The notes under the pieces are model-generated. The model was not told the DNA's origin, searched no databases, and was given only the letters and a program-made list of their open reading frames with translations. From Rhodanobacter sp. FDAARGOS 1247 (GTDB taxonomy: Bacteria > Pseudomonadota > Gammaproteobacteria > Xanthomonadales > Rhodanobacteraceae): a stretch of 64,000 nt of DNA. Shown here in pieces: positions 14,127-24,071 of this stretch (its first letter is position 1; every line of letters starts with the position of its first letter). Both the position numbers and the translations under genes were made by a program. The DNA lies in assembly GCF_016889805.1 (NCBI RefSeq), contig NZ_CP069535.1, positions 1,550,001-1,614,000 of the forward strand, given 5' to 3'.

Positions 14127-14277
14127 CGTATGTGCGTTTCCGTGTCCGCTTTCGATCGCCCATGATCGGCGGTCGCCGGCGCGGCGTCGAGCCGGGCGGA
14201 CCCGACATGACTTCCAGCGCTGGCCTTGCGCCGGATTTGCCGCGATAGTTGGGCGATCACCACCGGCGGAGTCTTCG

Positions 14278-15951
14278 ATGTCCCAGCGACCCCTTTCCCT
14301 GCGTCTGGCGCTTTGCTGCGCGCTGCTCGTTTCCGCCACGGCTGCCTCGGCGCAGTCGCCCGCCGCGCAGTCGCCGCCGCCGGTATCCACCGGCGACCGC
14401 GCGCGGCCGATGCTGCCGGCGCAGTTGCAGGATTTCGGCGCCTACGTGGACAGCGCGCGCAAGACCTTCGACGTGCCCGGCATCGCGGTGGCCATCGTCA
14501 AGGACGGCAAGGTGGTGATGGAACAGGGCTTCGGCCTGCGCCAAATCGGCAAGCCGGACAAGGTCGACGCGCGCACGCTGTTCGCGATCGCTTCCAACAC
14601 CAAGGCGTTCACCGCCGCCGCGCTGCAGCAGCTGGCCGACGCGGGCAAGTTGAAGATGGACGACCGGGTGATCGACCACCTGCCGTGGTTCCGCATGTCC
14701 GATGCCTACGTGACGCACGAAATGCGCATCCGCGACCTGCTGGCGCATCGCAGCGGATTGAGCCTGGGCGCCGGCGACCTGTTGTACTGGCCGCCGACTT
14801 CGTACTCGACCAAGGAAGTCGTGCAGCGACTGGCCCACGTGCCGATCAAGAACGGCTTCCGCAGCGGCTATGCCTACGACAACATCCTGTTCGCGGTAGC
14901 GACCCTGGTGATCGAGCAGGCCTCCGGCCAGAGCTACGCCGACTACGTGCGCGAACACCTGTTCCAGCCGGTCGGCATGGACGAGTCGCTGGTCGACATG
15001 ACCTACCTGAAGCCGGGCATGGACGTGGCGATGGGGCATGCCAAGGCCGACTTCAAGGATATGCAGCCGGTGCCGCCGATGGCGTGGCTCAACGATCCGG
15101 GCGCCGGCGGCATCTATTCCAGCGTGCACGACCTGGCCAAGTGGATGAACGTGCAGCTGGCCGGCGGCGTGTTGCCGGGTACCGGCAGCGACGGCAAGCC
15201 GCAGCGCCTGTTCTCCGACAAGGCGCACCAGGAAATGTGGAGCATGCTCACCCCGATCCGGGTGGGCAAGCCGTCGGTTCCCGCCATGGCGGCGCTGACG
15301 CCGAACTTCTCCGGTTACGGTGAAAGCTGGTTCCTGTCCGACTACCGGGGCCAGAAACTGGTCTGGCACACCGGCGGCTGGCCGGGCATGGTGTCGCGGG
15401 TGACCCTGGTGCCGGGACAGAACCTGGGCGTGGTGGTGCTGACCAATGCCGAGTCCGGCGCCGCGTTCAACGCCGTGACTTATCGGGTGCTGGATGCGTA
15501 TCTGAATCCGGACCAGAAGACCGACTGGGTGGCCGTGTACGACAGTGCGGTGAAGAAATCCGAGGCGAAGGCCGACGACAGCCTGGCCAAGCATGAGGCG
15601 GCGCGCGACCGGCACAGCAAGCCGTCGCTGGCGCTGGCGAAGTACGCCGGCACCTATCGTGATCAGTGGTATGGCGACGTCATCGTCAGTCGCGAAAACG
15701 GCAAGCTGCGACTGCGCTTCTCCAAGACCGCGCAACTGGTCGGCACCATGACGCCGTGGCAGCACGACACCTTCACCGTGCGCTGGGACGATCGCACGCT
15801 GAACGCCGACGCCTTCGTCAATTTCGACCTGGATGTGGACGGCCATATCACCGAAATGCGCATGCAGCCGATCTCGCCGCTGACCGATTTCAGCTTCGAC
15901 TTCCAGGACCTGCGCATGGTGCCGGTCGACGCGAAGCCGGACGCCGACTGA
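14278..15951 (+). CDS. exported serine hydrolase, beta-lactamase/AmpC-like fold
   Basis: This 557-residue secreted or periplasmic hydrolase has a signal peptide (residues 1-25, ending ATAASAQ). The catalytic S106-x-x-K109 lies in IASNTKAFT. The Y-x-N element is in GYAYDN (about residue 199) and HTGGWPG (about 365) replaces the KTG box. This set is shared by class C beta-lactamases, D-aminopeptidases and esterases such as EstB. A C-terminal domain (about 460-557) resembles DUF3471. A true beta-lactamase role is unlikely given the extra domain. It is divergent from the PAP2 gene and followed by an esterase gene. Confidence 0.88.
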   Translation: MSQRPLSLRLALCCALLVSATAASAQSPAAQSPPPVSTGDRARPMLPAQLQDFGAYVDSARKTFDVPGIAVAIVKDGKVVMEQGFGLRQIGKPDKVDARTLFAIASNTKAFTAAALQQLADAGKLKMDDRVIDHLPWFRMSDAYVTHEMRIRDLLAHRSGLSLGAGDLLYWPPTSYSTKEVVQRLAHVPIKNGFRSGYAYDNILFAVATLVIEQASGQSYADYVREHLFQPVGMDESLVDMTYLKPGMDVAMGHAKADFKDMQPVPPMAWLNDPGAGGIYSSVHDLAKWMNVQLAGGVLPGTGSDGKPQRLFSDKAHQEMWSMLTPIRVGKPSVPAMAALTPNFSGYGESWFLSDYRGQKLVWHTGGWPGMVSRVTLVPGQNLGVVVLTNAESGAAFNAVTYRVLDAYLNPDQKTDWVAVYDSAVKKSEAKADDSLAKHEAARDRHSKPSLALAKYAGTYRDQWYGDVIVSRENGKLRLRFSKTAQLVGTMTPWQHDTFTVRWDDRTLNADAFVNFDLDVDGHITEMRMQPISPLTDFSFDFQDLRMVPVDAKPDAD

Positions 15952-16015
15952 CGATGCTCTGCGGCCGGGGCAATCGCGCCCCGGCTGATGCTTGCCAACC
16001 CCGGGGGACGTGGAG

Positions 16016-17638
16016 ATGCGTGATTTGCGTGTTGCGGCGATCGTGTTGGGCTGCGGCCTGTTCGCCAGCGTGGCGGTGGCGCGCACCGAGGCGCCGGTGG
16101 CGCACAGCCCGTTCCATGTCGAATTGGGTCAAGCCTTGACCCAGCCAACATCGGGACGGTTGCTGTTGTTTGCGGTGGACGCCAAGGCTGCCACGGCAGC
16201 GGCCAAGGACGGCAAGGTCGAGCAAGTCGACGCCAGCCCGTTCGGTGCCACCCAGGCATCGGTGGCCGCGCGCGAGGTCAGCCGGCTGGTGCCGGGGCAG
16301 GGCGTGGACATCGACGCGGACGCACTGGCCTTTCCGGCCGGCTGGTCGCAGCTGCCACCGGGCGACTATCTGGTCCAGGCCGTGCTGGACGTGAACCACG
16401 ACTACAACTACGGCGGACGTGGCGCGGGCGACCTGGTCAGCGACGTGGTGCGCATGCATCTTCCGGCCAGCACCACGCCGACCCTGCAACTGGCCCGCGC
16501 GCTGCCGGCGGACGCGCCGTGGACGCTGTCGCCGTCCACGCCCGAAGAAGTACGCAAGGCGTTGCCCGACGCGCGCAGCCATTCCCGCCCGATCGATTTC
16601 ATCAGCCCTGCGTTGAGCGCGTTCTGGGGGCGGCCGATCCACATGCGCGGCTGGGTGGTGCTGCCGCCCGGCTACGACACGAACGCGGCGTCGGGTTATC
16701 CGGTGGTCTACAGCACGCACGGTTTCGGCGGCAATGCCGATCGTTTCACCGGCAGCATCGCCCGCGTGTGGCAGAGCATGAGCAGCGGACAGATGCCGCC
16801 GATGATCTGGGTGTTCCTGGACGAGTCCAGCGCCACCGGCACCCACGAGTTTGCCGACTCGGTCAACAACGGCCCGTGGGGCCAGGCGCTGACCACCGAG
16901 CTGATTCCGCAGCTGGAGTCCCGCTACCGGATGGACGGCAAGGCGAACGGCCGTTTCCTCAACGGCCACTCCTCCGGTGGCTGGGCCACCTTGTGGCTGC
17001 AGACCCGCTACCCGAAGGTGTTCGGCGGCACCTGGTCGACCTCGCCGGACTCCAGCGACTTCCATGACTTCACCGGCGTGGATCTGTACGCGCCCCATGC
17101 CAACGTCTATCGCCGCGCTGACGGCACGGCGTATCCGCTGGTGCGCGACAAGGGCAAGGTGCTGGCCAGCTTCGAGGACTTCGCCAGGCTCGAACGCGTG
17201 CTGGGCGAATACGGCGGCCAGATGGCCTCGTTCGACTGGGTGTTCTCCCCGCGCGGAGCGGATGGCCGGCCGATGCCGATGTTCGATCGCGACACCGGCG
17301 CGGTCGATCCGGCGGTGGTCGCCTACTGGCGCGACCACTACGACATCGCTCACCTTGTCCAGCTCAACTGGCCGCAGCTGAAGGCCGATCTCGATGGCAA
17401 GATCCATCTCTACGTGGGCACCGCCGACACGTTCTACCTCGACGGCGCCGCGCACCGCCTGAAGGCGGTGCTGGACGGTTTGCACGCCAGCTCGGATTTC
17501 CATTTCCTGCCTGAGCGCACCCACTTCGACCTGTACGTCGTGGGCAAGGACCGCATGGGACTGCTCAAGCAGATCAGCTGGGAAATGTATGCGATCGCAC
17601 GACCGGATTCGAAACTGAAACCCGTCGCCGCACCCTGA
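16016..17638 (+). CDS. exported esterase-like alpha/beta hydrolase
   Basis: This 540-residue protein has a signal peptide (MRDLRVAAIVLGCGLFASV, cleavage after AVA). Its long N-terminal beta-rich part is followed by a putative esterase (esterase D/PF00756-like) domain with the nucleophile elbow GHSSGGW (serine about residue 320). A late histidine (RTHFDLY) could complete the triad. It probably acts in the periplasm on an ester or glycoconjugate; the substrate is unknown. ATG at 16016 follows GGGGGA and GGAG. It lies 64 bases after the serine hydrolase gene, so the two may be co-transcribed. Confidence 0.85.
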   Translation: MRDLRVAAIVLGCGLFASVAVARTEAPVAHSPFHVELGQALTQPTSGRLLLFAVDAKAATAAAKDGKVEQVDASPFGATQASVAAREVSRLVPGQGVDIDADALAFPAGWSQLPPGDYLVQAVLDVNHDYNYGGRGAGDLVSDVVRMHLPASTTPTLQLARALPADAPWTLSPSTPEEVRKALPDARSHSRPIDFISPALSAFWGRPIHMRGWVVLPPGYDTNAASGYPVVYSTHGFGGNADRFTGSIARVWQSMSSGQMPPMIWVFLDESSATGTHEFADSVNNGPWGQALTTELIPQLESRYRMDGKANGRFLNGHSSGGWATLWLQTRYPKVFGGTWSTSPDSSDFHDFTGVDLYAPHANVYRRADGTAYPLVRDKGKVLASFEDFARLERVLGEYGGQMASFDWVFSPRGADGRPMPMFDRDTGAVDPAVVAYWRDHYDIAHLVQLNWPQLKADLDGKIHLYVGTADTFYLDGAAHRLKAVLDGLHASSDFHFLPERTHFDLYVVGKDRMGLLKQISWEMYAIARPDSKLKPVAAP

Positions 17639-17661
17639 CCGGTGCCGTTGCAGCAGTGAGT

Positions 17662-17686
17662 GCAGGCCGGCCAAGCGCCGGCCTGC
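17662..17686. terminator. bidirectional terminator hairpin
   Basis: A perfect 10-base stem, GCAGGCCGGC with GCCGGCCTGC, surrounds a 5-base loop in the 67-base gap between the convergent esterase and glyoxalase-like genes. There is no strong T-run. Confidence 0.55.
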
Positions 17687-17705
17687 GGCTACCAGGCGCC
17701 GGGCG

Positions 17706-18140
17706 TCAACCCGGTGCGGGCTGCCACGGATCGTAGCTGCCGAAATACCACAGATGGCCTTCCGGATCGTGGCAGCTGTAGCCGGCGCCGCCGTAGTCCA
17801 TTTCGGCGTAGTCGTCGACGATCACCGCGCCGGCGGCCCTGGCCTGCAGGTAGTGCGCCTTGCAGTCGGTCACGATCACGCAGGCGCACTGGGTCTCGCG
17901 ACCGCCGATCTCGTCCGGTTGGGCGATGTGCCGGCCGAACGCGTTGTCGCGTACCTCGCCGAGCATGACCATGCCGTTGCCGTAGGTGAGCTGGGCGTGC
18001 TCCACGCCGCCCTGGTCGTTTTCGTACACGGCGTTTTTCGTGAAGCCGAACGCCTTGCACAGCCAGTCGATGGCCGCGTGCGCGTCGCGATAGCGCAGGC
18101 AGGGAATGATGGTGCTGCCCGAAACAGGGGTCGAGATCAT
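17706..18140 (-). CDS. VOC (glyoxalase/bleomycin-resistance) family protein
   Basis: This 144-residue protein has a single vicinal-oxygen-chelate unit. It shows the paired beta-alpha-beta-beta-beta pattern, YRDAHAAIDWLCKAFGF near the start and CHDPEGHLWYFGSYDPW at the end. The latter motif is common to PhnB-like and 'extradiol/glyoxalase' proteins. A metal-dependent enzyme or drug-binding role cannot be separated from sequence. It lies downstream of, and on the same strand as, the large MscS gene, with a 133-base gap. Confidence 0.85.
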   Translation of the reverse strand: MISTPVSGSTIIPCLRYRDAHAAIDWLCKAFGFTKNAVYENDQGGVEHAQLTYGNGMVMLGEVRDNAFGRHIAQPDEIGGRETQCACVIVTDCKAHYLQARAAGAVIVDDYAEMDYGGAGYSCHDPEGHLWYFGSYDPWQPAPG

Positions 18141-18273
18141 GCTGCTGACTCCGTTGCGAAGAGTGCGCTCAGGCTAGCGCGATCGAACAGTCCGCGCTTC
18201 CGTCGGCTGTCGTTCCCCGTTCCGTTCGGGCTGGGCGTAGTGCCGCAGGCGCGAAGTCGAAGCGGCCAGCCGC

Positions 18274-20676
18274 TCACCCCTGGCCGTCGATGCTCTCGTC
18301 CAGCGGCGGCAGCGTGCGGACCAGCATGCTTTGCGGACTGCTCATCGGCAGTTTCTCGCTGCGCAGGCGCTCGAGGATCTCGAACAGCAGATCGCTTTTC
18401 ACGCCGCCGACCTCGCGCGGGCTGCCCACGTAGGCCACGCAGTTGAAGGTCATCGCGCCGGCGGTGACGTTTTCCAGCTGCACGTACGGCGCCGGCGTGG
18501 CCAGCGTGCCGTGGTGGGCGCGCAGGATACCCAGCACCAGTTCGCGCACCTTGCCCGCATTGGTGTCCAGCGGCATCGGCAGCTTGATCTGCACGCGGCC
18601 CAGGGCGTTGGCCTGGGTGACGTTGCGCACGTTCTGGGTGATCAGCTGCGAGTTCGGCACGATCACGGTGGAGCGGTCCCACATCTGGATTTCGGTGGCG
18701 CGCACGTTGATGCGGCGGATGTCGCCCTCGACGTCGCTGGACAGGCTGACCCAGTCGCCAACCTTCACCGGCCGCTCGACCAGCAGGATCAGGCCGGAGA
18801 TGAAGTTCTGCACGATCGCCTGCAGGCCGAAGCCGATGCCCACCGACAGCGCGCTGACGATCCACGCAATGCTCTTGAGGTCCACCTGCAGCGCGGCCAG
18901 GGTCAGCACCACCACCAGCAGCCCGCCGAGATAGCCGAGCAGGGTGATGATGGATTCCTGCATGCCCCGATCCATCGCGGACTTGGGCAGCAACTGTTCG
19001 CGCAGCCAGCGCTTGAGCACGCGCAGCACCAGCACGCCGGCCAGCAGCACCAGCACGGCGGTGATGATGCTGGCCGGGTTGATCGGCAGCTCGCCCAGCT
19101 TCAGGTTGCCCAGGGTCTGCCGGGCGCTCACCAGCAGATCGCCCGGGCCGGCGCCGAACGGGGTGAGCACGGTGGCCAGCGCCACCAGCACCAGGCCCAC
19201 GCGCACGATGCCCACCAGCAGCACGTTGGCCTGTTCCAGCTTGTGCGACGGCAGGGTCAGGCTGGCCTGCAACCGCTGGCCGCCCCGCCCGCGTGGCGAC
19301 AGCAAGGTGTTGATCAGGTCGGTCAGCAAATGGACCAGCAGGTAGGTGGTGGCGAAGATCAGGCCGACCCAGAGCATCTGCCTGGCCAGGAAGAAGGCCA
19401 TCGCGATGAAGCCGGTGGCCACGCACAGCCAGCTGACCACCACGCCGAGCGAGGCCGCCGCAACCAGCAGGCTGACCCACACGGGTCGCTGCACGGGCTC
19501 GCCGCCGTCCCGGGCCAGTTCGCTGCGGCTGCGGCGCAGGCGCCACAACGCCGCGCCGATCAGCCCGCTGATGACCAGGGCGAACAGTCCGCGGGTGGCA
19601 ACGGTGGCGGGCAGGCTGGTGCCGATCGTGCGGGTGGTGCGCTCGACCATCCCGGCCAACAGCGCTGCGGCGGCAAGCAGCCACGGAAACGGCTGCAGCC
19701 ATTGCGCGGTGAGGTCCGACAGCGCGGGCAAACGCCAGGAAGGACGCCGTACCGACAGCAGGGCGCGACCCAGCCCGGTGATGAAGGCGGCCAGGCAGAC
19801 CAGCCGCACCAGGGACGTCATCAGATTTTGCGTGTCGTCGTCGAGAACGTCGTTCCAGTTCAGTCCCGTGTAGGCCAGTTGGGCGGCGAGCCCGGTCGTC
19901 AGCACGGCAGTCAGCGCCACCGCGGTGGCCATCGCGCTGCGCCGCAGGTGTCCGTCCGGCACATGGCGGGCGGCCAGCGCCAGCAGCAGGCGCTCCAGCA
20001 GCCAGCGGCCGCCGGCCAGCAGCAGCACGGCCGCGGCCAGGCACCACAGCAGCGGCTGCCGGTTCGGCGGTTGCCAGGCATCGTTGACTGCCGCGGTGAA
20101 ACGCGAGCCCAGGCGCTTCAGGCGCACCAGGTCATCGGGAAAGGTGCGCACGGGGCCGGCCCAGAACGCACGGCTGAATGGCGTGGGCGTGCGCGAGGCC
20201 AGCCGCGCCTGGAACTGGTCGTTGCGCAGGCCAGTGATCTGCGCGGCCAGTTGCATCGCGTTCTGGTTGAGCAGTTGCGACTGCTTGATCTGCGCGTCGA
20301 GGTCGGCCTGCGCCTTGTCCAGCTTCCGGCGTTGCGCCGCCACTTCCGGCGCTTCGGCCGGTGCTCCCTTCGCCGGCGCCGGACCCAGCACGGCCAGTTG
20401 GGCCTGCAAGGCGGTCATCTGCGGCGCGAGACTGGCGGTGAGCTGGCGCGACTGATCCTGCACGGCCAGCGCGGTGCTGCGCAGGTCGGCCAGCGGCGCA
20501 TCGGGTGTGGAGTTCTTCAGTGCAAGCTTCACTTCGTCGAGCTGGCTGCCCAGCTGGTCCAGCGCCTGTGCCGGCGACACCGCCGCGGTATCGGCTGCGG
20601 CACTGTCCTGCGCATGCAGGGTGGCGGCACCGAAGATCAGCAGGAGGGAGAAGGCGAGGCGAGGCAGTCTGGACAT
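18274..20676 (-). CDS. large MscS-family mechanosensitive channel with DUF3772 region
   Basis: This 800-residue inner-membrane channel would relieve osmotic pressure. A signal peptide (ending LHAQ) leads a periplasmic coiled-coil-like region (about 25-150, with QLDEVKLALK and KLDKAQADLDAQIKQ), matching the DUF3772-type extension. Around ten hydrophobic segments follow. The MscS pore helix and beta domain are recognised by SVGIGFGLQAIVQNFISGLILL (about residues 610-632) and VKVGDWVSLSSDVEGDI. The layout resembles MscK/YjeP-type channels but is shorter than MscK. It is divergent from the ABC exporter at 20850. Confidence 0.9.
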   Translation of the reverse strand: MSRLPRLAFSLLLIFGAATLHAQDSAAADTAAVSPAQALDQLGSQLDEVKLALKNSTPDAPLADLRSTALAVQDQSRQLTASLAPQMTALQAQLAVLGPAPAKGAPAEAPEVAAQRRKLDKAQADLDAQIKQSQLLNQNAMQLAAQITGLRNDQFQARLASRTPTPFSRAFWAGPVRTFPDDLVRLKRLGSRFTAAVNDAWQPPNRQPLLWCLAAAVLLLAGGRWLLERLLLALAARHVPDGHLRRSAMATAVALTAVLTTGLAAQLAYTGLNWNDVLDDDTQNLMTSLVRLVCLAAFITGLGRALLSVRRPSWRLPALSDLTAQWLQPFPWLLAAAALLAGMVERTTRTIGTSLPATVATRGLFALVISGLIGAALWRLRRSRSELARDGGEPVQRPVWVSLLVAAASLGVVVSWLCVATGFIAMAFFLARQMLWVGLIFATTYLLVHLLTDLINTLLSPRGRGGQRLQASLTLPSHKLEQANVLLVGIVRVGLVLVALATVLTPFGAGPGDLLVSARQTLGNLKLGELPINPASIITAVLVLLAGVLVLRVLKRWLREQLLPKSAMDRGMQESIITLLGYLGGLLVVVLTLAALQVDLKSIAWIVSALSVGIGFGLQAIVQNFISGLILLVERPVKVGDWVSLSSDVEGDIRRINVRATEIQMWDRSTVIVPNSQLITQNVRNVTQANALGRVQIKLPMPLDTNAGKVRELVLGILRAHHGTLATPAPYVQLENVTAGAMTFNCVAYVGSPREVGGVKSDLLFEILERLRSEKLPMSSPQSMLVRTLPPLDESIDGQG

Positions 20677-20849
20677 CCGCGCATGATCGGAGCGCGTCCG
20701 CGGGTGGTCAATCGCGGCGTGCCGGCAAGCGCTCGCCGGCGTGGCTGGCGTTCAGATTGGGCCTGCGTCGACCAGCTTCGATATTGCCCGCCCGTGAGCA
20801 TGCCGCCGACTTGCCGCACAATACACGCCCGTCAACATCCGGGTTCTCC

Positions 20850-22694
20850 ATGATTTTCCGCTGGTTCGAGTCCCTCATCGACGCGTTCAAGGAACCCGTC
20901 GACGGCATGCCGCCGCAGTCGGTGTGGCGCTTCTACGCGTTCTACCTGCGCCAGGTGTGGCCGGTGTTCGCCGTGGCGATCGTGCTGGGTTTCGTGGTGG
21001 CGATCATCGAGGTGTCGCTGTTCGGCTTCATCGGCAGCATCGTGGACATGGCCAGGGGCGCGCCGCCGGCGGATTTCTTCCGGCAGCACGGCAACGAACT
21101 GCTGTGGATGGGTTTCGTGGCGCTGATCGCGCGGCCGCTGGCGATCGGTACGCACGACCTGCTGGTGAACCAGGCCATCGTGCCCAGCCTGACCAACCGC
21201 ATCCGCTGGCAGAACCATCGCTACGTGATCCGCCAGAGCCTGGGCTTCTTCCAGAACGATTTCGCCGGCCGCATCGCCAACCGCATCATGCAGACCGGCG
21301 GTGCGCTGCGCGAATCGGCGGTGCAGATCGTCGATGCGATCTGGTACGTCAGCATCTACACCGGCAGCGCCATCGTGCTGTTCGCCCAGGCGGATTTCTG
21401 GCTGGCCGCGCCGCTGTTCGCCTGGGTGTTCGCCTACGTGGGCCTGCTGGCGTTCTTCGTGCCGCGGCTGAAGCAGCGCTCGTGGAAGGCCTCGGAGGCG
21501 CGCTCGAAACTGATGGGCCGGATCGTGGACGGCTACAGCAACGTGCTCACGCTGAAGCTGTTCGCGCATACGCGCCGCGAGGAAGCCTACGTGGCCGAGG
21601 CGATGATGGATCAGACCGACAAGCTGCGCCGGATGACCCGCATCACCACCGCGCTGGACGCCAGCATCACCACCCTCAACGGCTTCCTGATCGTGGGCAC
21701 CTCGGCGCTGGCGTTGTGGCTGTGGAGCGAGGGTCGGGTGACGGTGGGCGCGATCGCGCTGTCGACCGGGCTGGTGATCCGCATCAACAACATGTCCGGC
21801 TGGATCATGTGGGTGGTCAACGGCATCTTCGAGGATGTGGGCACGGTGCAGGACGGCATCACCACCATCGCCCAGCCGCGCGCGGTGCAGGATCGCGACG
21901 ACGCGGTGCCGCTGGCGGTGACCGACGGCGCGGTGCGCTTCGAGCAGATCCATTTCCACTACGGCAAGCAGGGCGGGGTGATCGCTGGACTCGACCTGGC
22001 CGTGCGCGCGGGCGAGAAGATCGGCGTGGTCGGGCCGTCCGGCGCGGGCAAGTCCACCCTGGTCAACGTGCTGCTGCGGCTGTACGACCTCGAGGCCGGG
22101 CGCATCCTGATCGACGGCCAGGACATCGCCCGCGTCACCCAGGAAAGCCTGCGTTCGCAGATCGGCGTGGTCACCCAGGACACCTCGCTGCTGCATCGCT
22201 CGATCCGCGACAACCTGTTGTATGGACGTCCGGACGCCAGCGAGGCGCAGGTTGCCGAAGCGGTACGCAAGGCCCGCGCCGACGAGTTCATTCCCGCCTT
22301 GAGCGATGGCGGAGGCCGCCGCGGCTACGACGCCCTGGTCGGCGAGCGCGGCGTGAAGCTTTCGGGCGGCCAGCGCCAGCGCATCGCGATCGCCCGCGTG
22401 CTGCTGAAGGATGCGCCGATCCTGGTGCTGGACGAGGCCACCAGCGCACTCGACTCCGAGGCGGAAGCGGCGATCCAGGAAAGTCTCGACCTGCTGATGC
22501 AGGGCAAGACGGTGATCGCCATCGCCCATCGCCTGTCCACCATCGCCCGGATGGACCGACTGGTGGTGCTGGACAAGGGACAGGTCGTCGAGACCGGCAC
22601 GCACGCCGAACTGATCGCGCGCGAGGGTTTGTACGCGCGGCTGTGGAAACGGCAGACCGGCGGCTTCGTGGCGGCGGAGGATGCGCCGGCCTAG
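20850..22694 (+). CDS. ABC exporter, fused membrane and ATPase domains
   Basis: This 614-residue half-transporter is homologous in layout to the one at 5947-7791 but distinct in sequence. Walker A is GPSGAGKSTL (about residues 395-404), the signature is LSGGQRQRIAIA (about 505) and Walker B is ILVLDEATSALDSEA (about 523). FFQNDFAGRIANRIMQTG matches a conserved cytoplasmic loop of multidrug and lipid exporters. The substrate is unknown. ATG at 20850 is chosen; the frame extends upstream but without a credible start. It is convergent with arsH. Confidence 0.93.
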   Translation: MIFRWFESLIDAFKEPVDGMPPQSVWRFYAFYLRQVWPVFAVAIVLGFVVAIIEVSLFGFIGSIVDMARGAPPADFFRQHGNELLWMGFVALIARPLAIGTHDLLVNQAIVPSLTNRIRWQNHRYVIRQSLGFFQNDFAGRIANRIMQTGGALRESAVQIVDAIWYVSIYTGSAIVLFAQADFWLAAPLFAWVFAYVGLLAFFVPRLKQRSWKASEARSKLMGRIVDGYSNVLTLKLFAHTRREEAYVAEAMMDQTDKLRRMTRITTALDASITTLNGFLIVGTSALALWLWSEGRVTVGAIALSTGLVIRINNMSGWIMWVVNGIFEDVGTVQDGITTIAQPRAVQDRDDAVPLAVTDGAVRFEQIHFHYGKQGGVIAGLDLAVRAGEKIGVVGPSGAGKSTLVNVLLRLYDLEAGRILIDGQDIARVTQESLRSQIGVVTQDTSLLHRSIRDNLLYGRPDASEAQVAEAVRKARADEFIPALSDGGGRRGYDALVGERGVKLSGGQRQRIAIARVLLKDAPILVLDEATSALDSEAEAAIQESLDLLMQGKTVIAIAHRLSTIARMDRLVVLDKGQVVETGTHAELIAREGLYARLWKRQTGGFVAAEDAPA

Positions 22695-22725
22695 TTGGCG
22701 GTTGCGGCGGGCGTGAGTTGCGGGC

Positions 22726-23493
22726 TCAACATGTTCCGCTGCTGCAGCAAGCGGGTTTGCCCGCCGTCGCCGCGCTTTCCAGTACCTCGGCCGCGGCCGC
22801 CAGTGCACGCGCCGCGGCGGCGCCCTTGCGTTCGCTGTAGCGGCTGACCAGGTAGTCGCTGCGCCCGCGCACCAGCAGGGTGAACTTGAACAGCTCCTCC
22901 ATCACGTCCACCACGCGGTCGTAGAACGGTGACGGCTTCATGCGGCCGTCGGCGTCGAACTCCTGCCAGGCCTTGGCCACCGAGGACTGGTTGGGGATGG
23001 TCACCATGCGCATCCAGCGGCCCAGCACGCGCAGCGCATTGACCACGTTGAACGACTGCGAGCCGCCGCTGACCTGCATCACCGCGAGCGTGCGCCCCTG
23101 CGTGGGCCGCACGCTGCCGTCTTCCAGCGGCAGCCAGTCGATCTGGTTCTTGAACACACCGGTGATCGTGCCGTGCCGCTCGGGGCTGACCCATACCTGG
23201 CCTTCGGACCACAGCGACAGCGCGCGCAATTCCTGCACCTTGGGATGGCTGGCCGGCACGCTGTCCAGCATTGGCAATTCGTGCGGGTCGAACACCCGCG
23301 TCTCGGCGCCGAACTGGCGCAGGATGCGCTCGGCTTCCAGCGCCAGCTTGCGGCTGAACGATTGCGGGCGCAGCGAGCCGTACAGGATCAGGATGCGCGG
23401 CGGGTGGTCGGCGTCGGCCGGCAAGGCCAGCTTGGCCAGGCTGGGCGTGTCCAGCGCTTCGGCGGCGATATGGGGCAGATCCTGGATCGGCAC
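22726..23493 (-). CDS. arsH: ArsH organoarsenical oxidase (NADPH:FMN flavoprotein)
   Basis: ArsH oxidises trivalent organoarsenicals to the less toxic pentavalent forms with FMN and NADPH. The flavodoxin-like FMN loop [14 protein letters not shown] and the family blocks [16 protein letters not shown] and [12 protein letters not shown] are clear. The C-terminus has an unusual cysteine cluster, PACCSSGTC, that could bind arsenic. GTG at 23493 gives the usual family opening just before DLPHI, with AGGAA upstream. The alternative ATG at 23532 would lie inside the palindrome of the divergent promoter. It is divergent from arsC. Confidence 0.93.
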   Translation of the reverse strand: MPIQDLPHIAAEALDTPSLAKLALPADADHPPRILILYGSLRPQSFSRKLALEAERILRQFGAETRVFDPHELPMLDSVPASHPKVQELRALSLWSEGQVWVSPERHGTITGVFKNQIDWLPLEDGSVRPTQGRTLAVMQVSGGSQSFNVVNALRVLGRWMRMVTIPNQSSVAKAWQEFDADGRMKPSPFYDRVVDVMEELFKFTLLVRGRSDYLVSRYSERKGAAAARALAAAAEVLESAATAGKPACCSSGTC

Positions 23494-23519
23494 GGTGCGG
23501 TTCCTGTTGCCTTGGTTTG

Positions 23520-23548
23520 ATGATTCTATCATTATGGAAATATGGAAA
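23520..23548. promoter_or_regulatory. candidate ArsR operator in divergent ars promoter
   Basis: The gap between arsH and arsC holds a perfect palindrome, ATGAT-TCT-ATCAT (23520-23532), followed by a tandem ATGGAAAT/ATGGAAAC repeat (23534-23548). Palindromes of this size in a divergent ars promoter are typical ArsR binding sites. The local sequence is unusually A/T rich for this genome, as expected for a promoter. Confidence 0.55.
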
Positions 23549-23567
23549 CCAATCCGGAATCGCCGCC

Positions 23568-24071
23568 ATGCATCCGTGTCGCGTCCTGTTCATCTGCACC
23601 GGCAACTCGGCCCGCAGCATCCTTTCCGAGGCCACCCTCAATCACCTGGGCAAGGGTCGCTTCGCGGCGTTCAGCGCCGGCAGCCGGCCGACCGGGCGCG
23701 TCCATCCCCGGGCGATCGAAGAACTGAAGGCCCATGGCATCGCCACCGAAGGGCTCGCCAGCAAGTCGTGGGACCGCTTCACCGAGGCGGGCGCGCCGCC
23801 GTTGGACATCGTGATCACGGTTTGCGACAACGCCGCGAACGAGAGCTGCCCGGTGCTGTTCGGCGACTTCGTGCAGAGCCATTGGGGCCTGCCCGATCCG
23901 GCCGCGGCCCAGGGTGCGGACGCCGCGGCGGCGTTCCGGCATGCCCGCGCGCTGATCGTGCGGCGGATCACGGCGTTGCTGCAGCTGCCGGTGGAAACGA
24001 TGGGGCGCGAGGAGCTGAAACAGGCGCTTGACCGCATCGGCAGCAGCATCGGCGAAGAAGCAGACGCATGA
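23568..24071 (+). CDS. arsC: arsenate reductase, low-molecular-weight phosphatase fold
   Basis: This enzyme reduces arsenate to arsenite for export by Acr3. The 167-residue protein has the phosphatase-like active-site loop C10-TGNSARS and two further cysteines, C86 and C94 ([11 protein letters not shown]), that could form the disulfide relay. This layout resembles the thioredoxin-linked family, though the spacing differs from the staphylococcal C82/C89 pair. Start ATG 23568. It ends in an ATGA overlap with acr3, so the two are coupled. Confidence 0.92.
   Translation: MHPCRVLFICTGNSARSILSEATLNHLGKGRFAAFSAGSRPTGRVHPRAIEELKAHGIATEGLASKSWDRFTEAGAPPLDIVITVCDNAANESCPVLFGDFVQSHWGLPDPAAAQGADAAAAFRHARALIVRRITALLQLPVETMGREELKQALDRIGSSIGEEADA

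Noticed and set aside
14278..15951. Antibiotic-resistance beta-lactamase
   Set aside because: The SxxK/YxN/HTGG set is shared with esterases and peptidases, and the extra C-terminal domain is unlike AmpC.
23517..23568. Longer N-terminus for arsC
   Set aside because: The extension overlaps the palindrome and promoter, and the family begins at MHPCRVLF.
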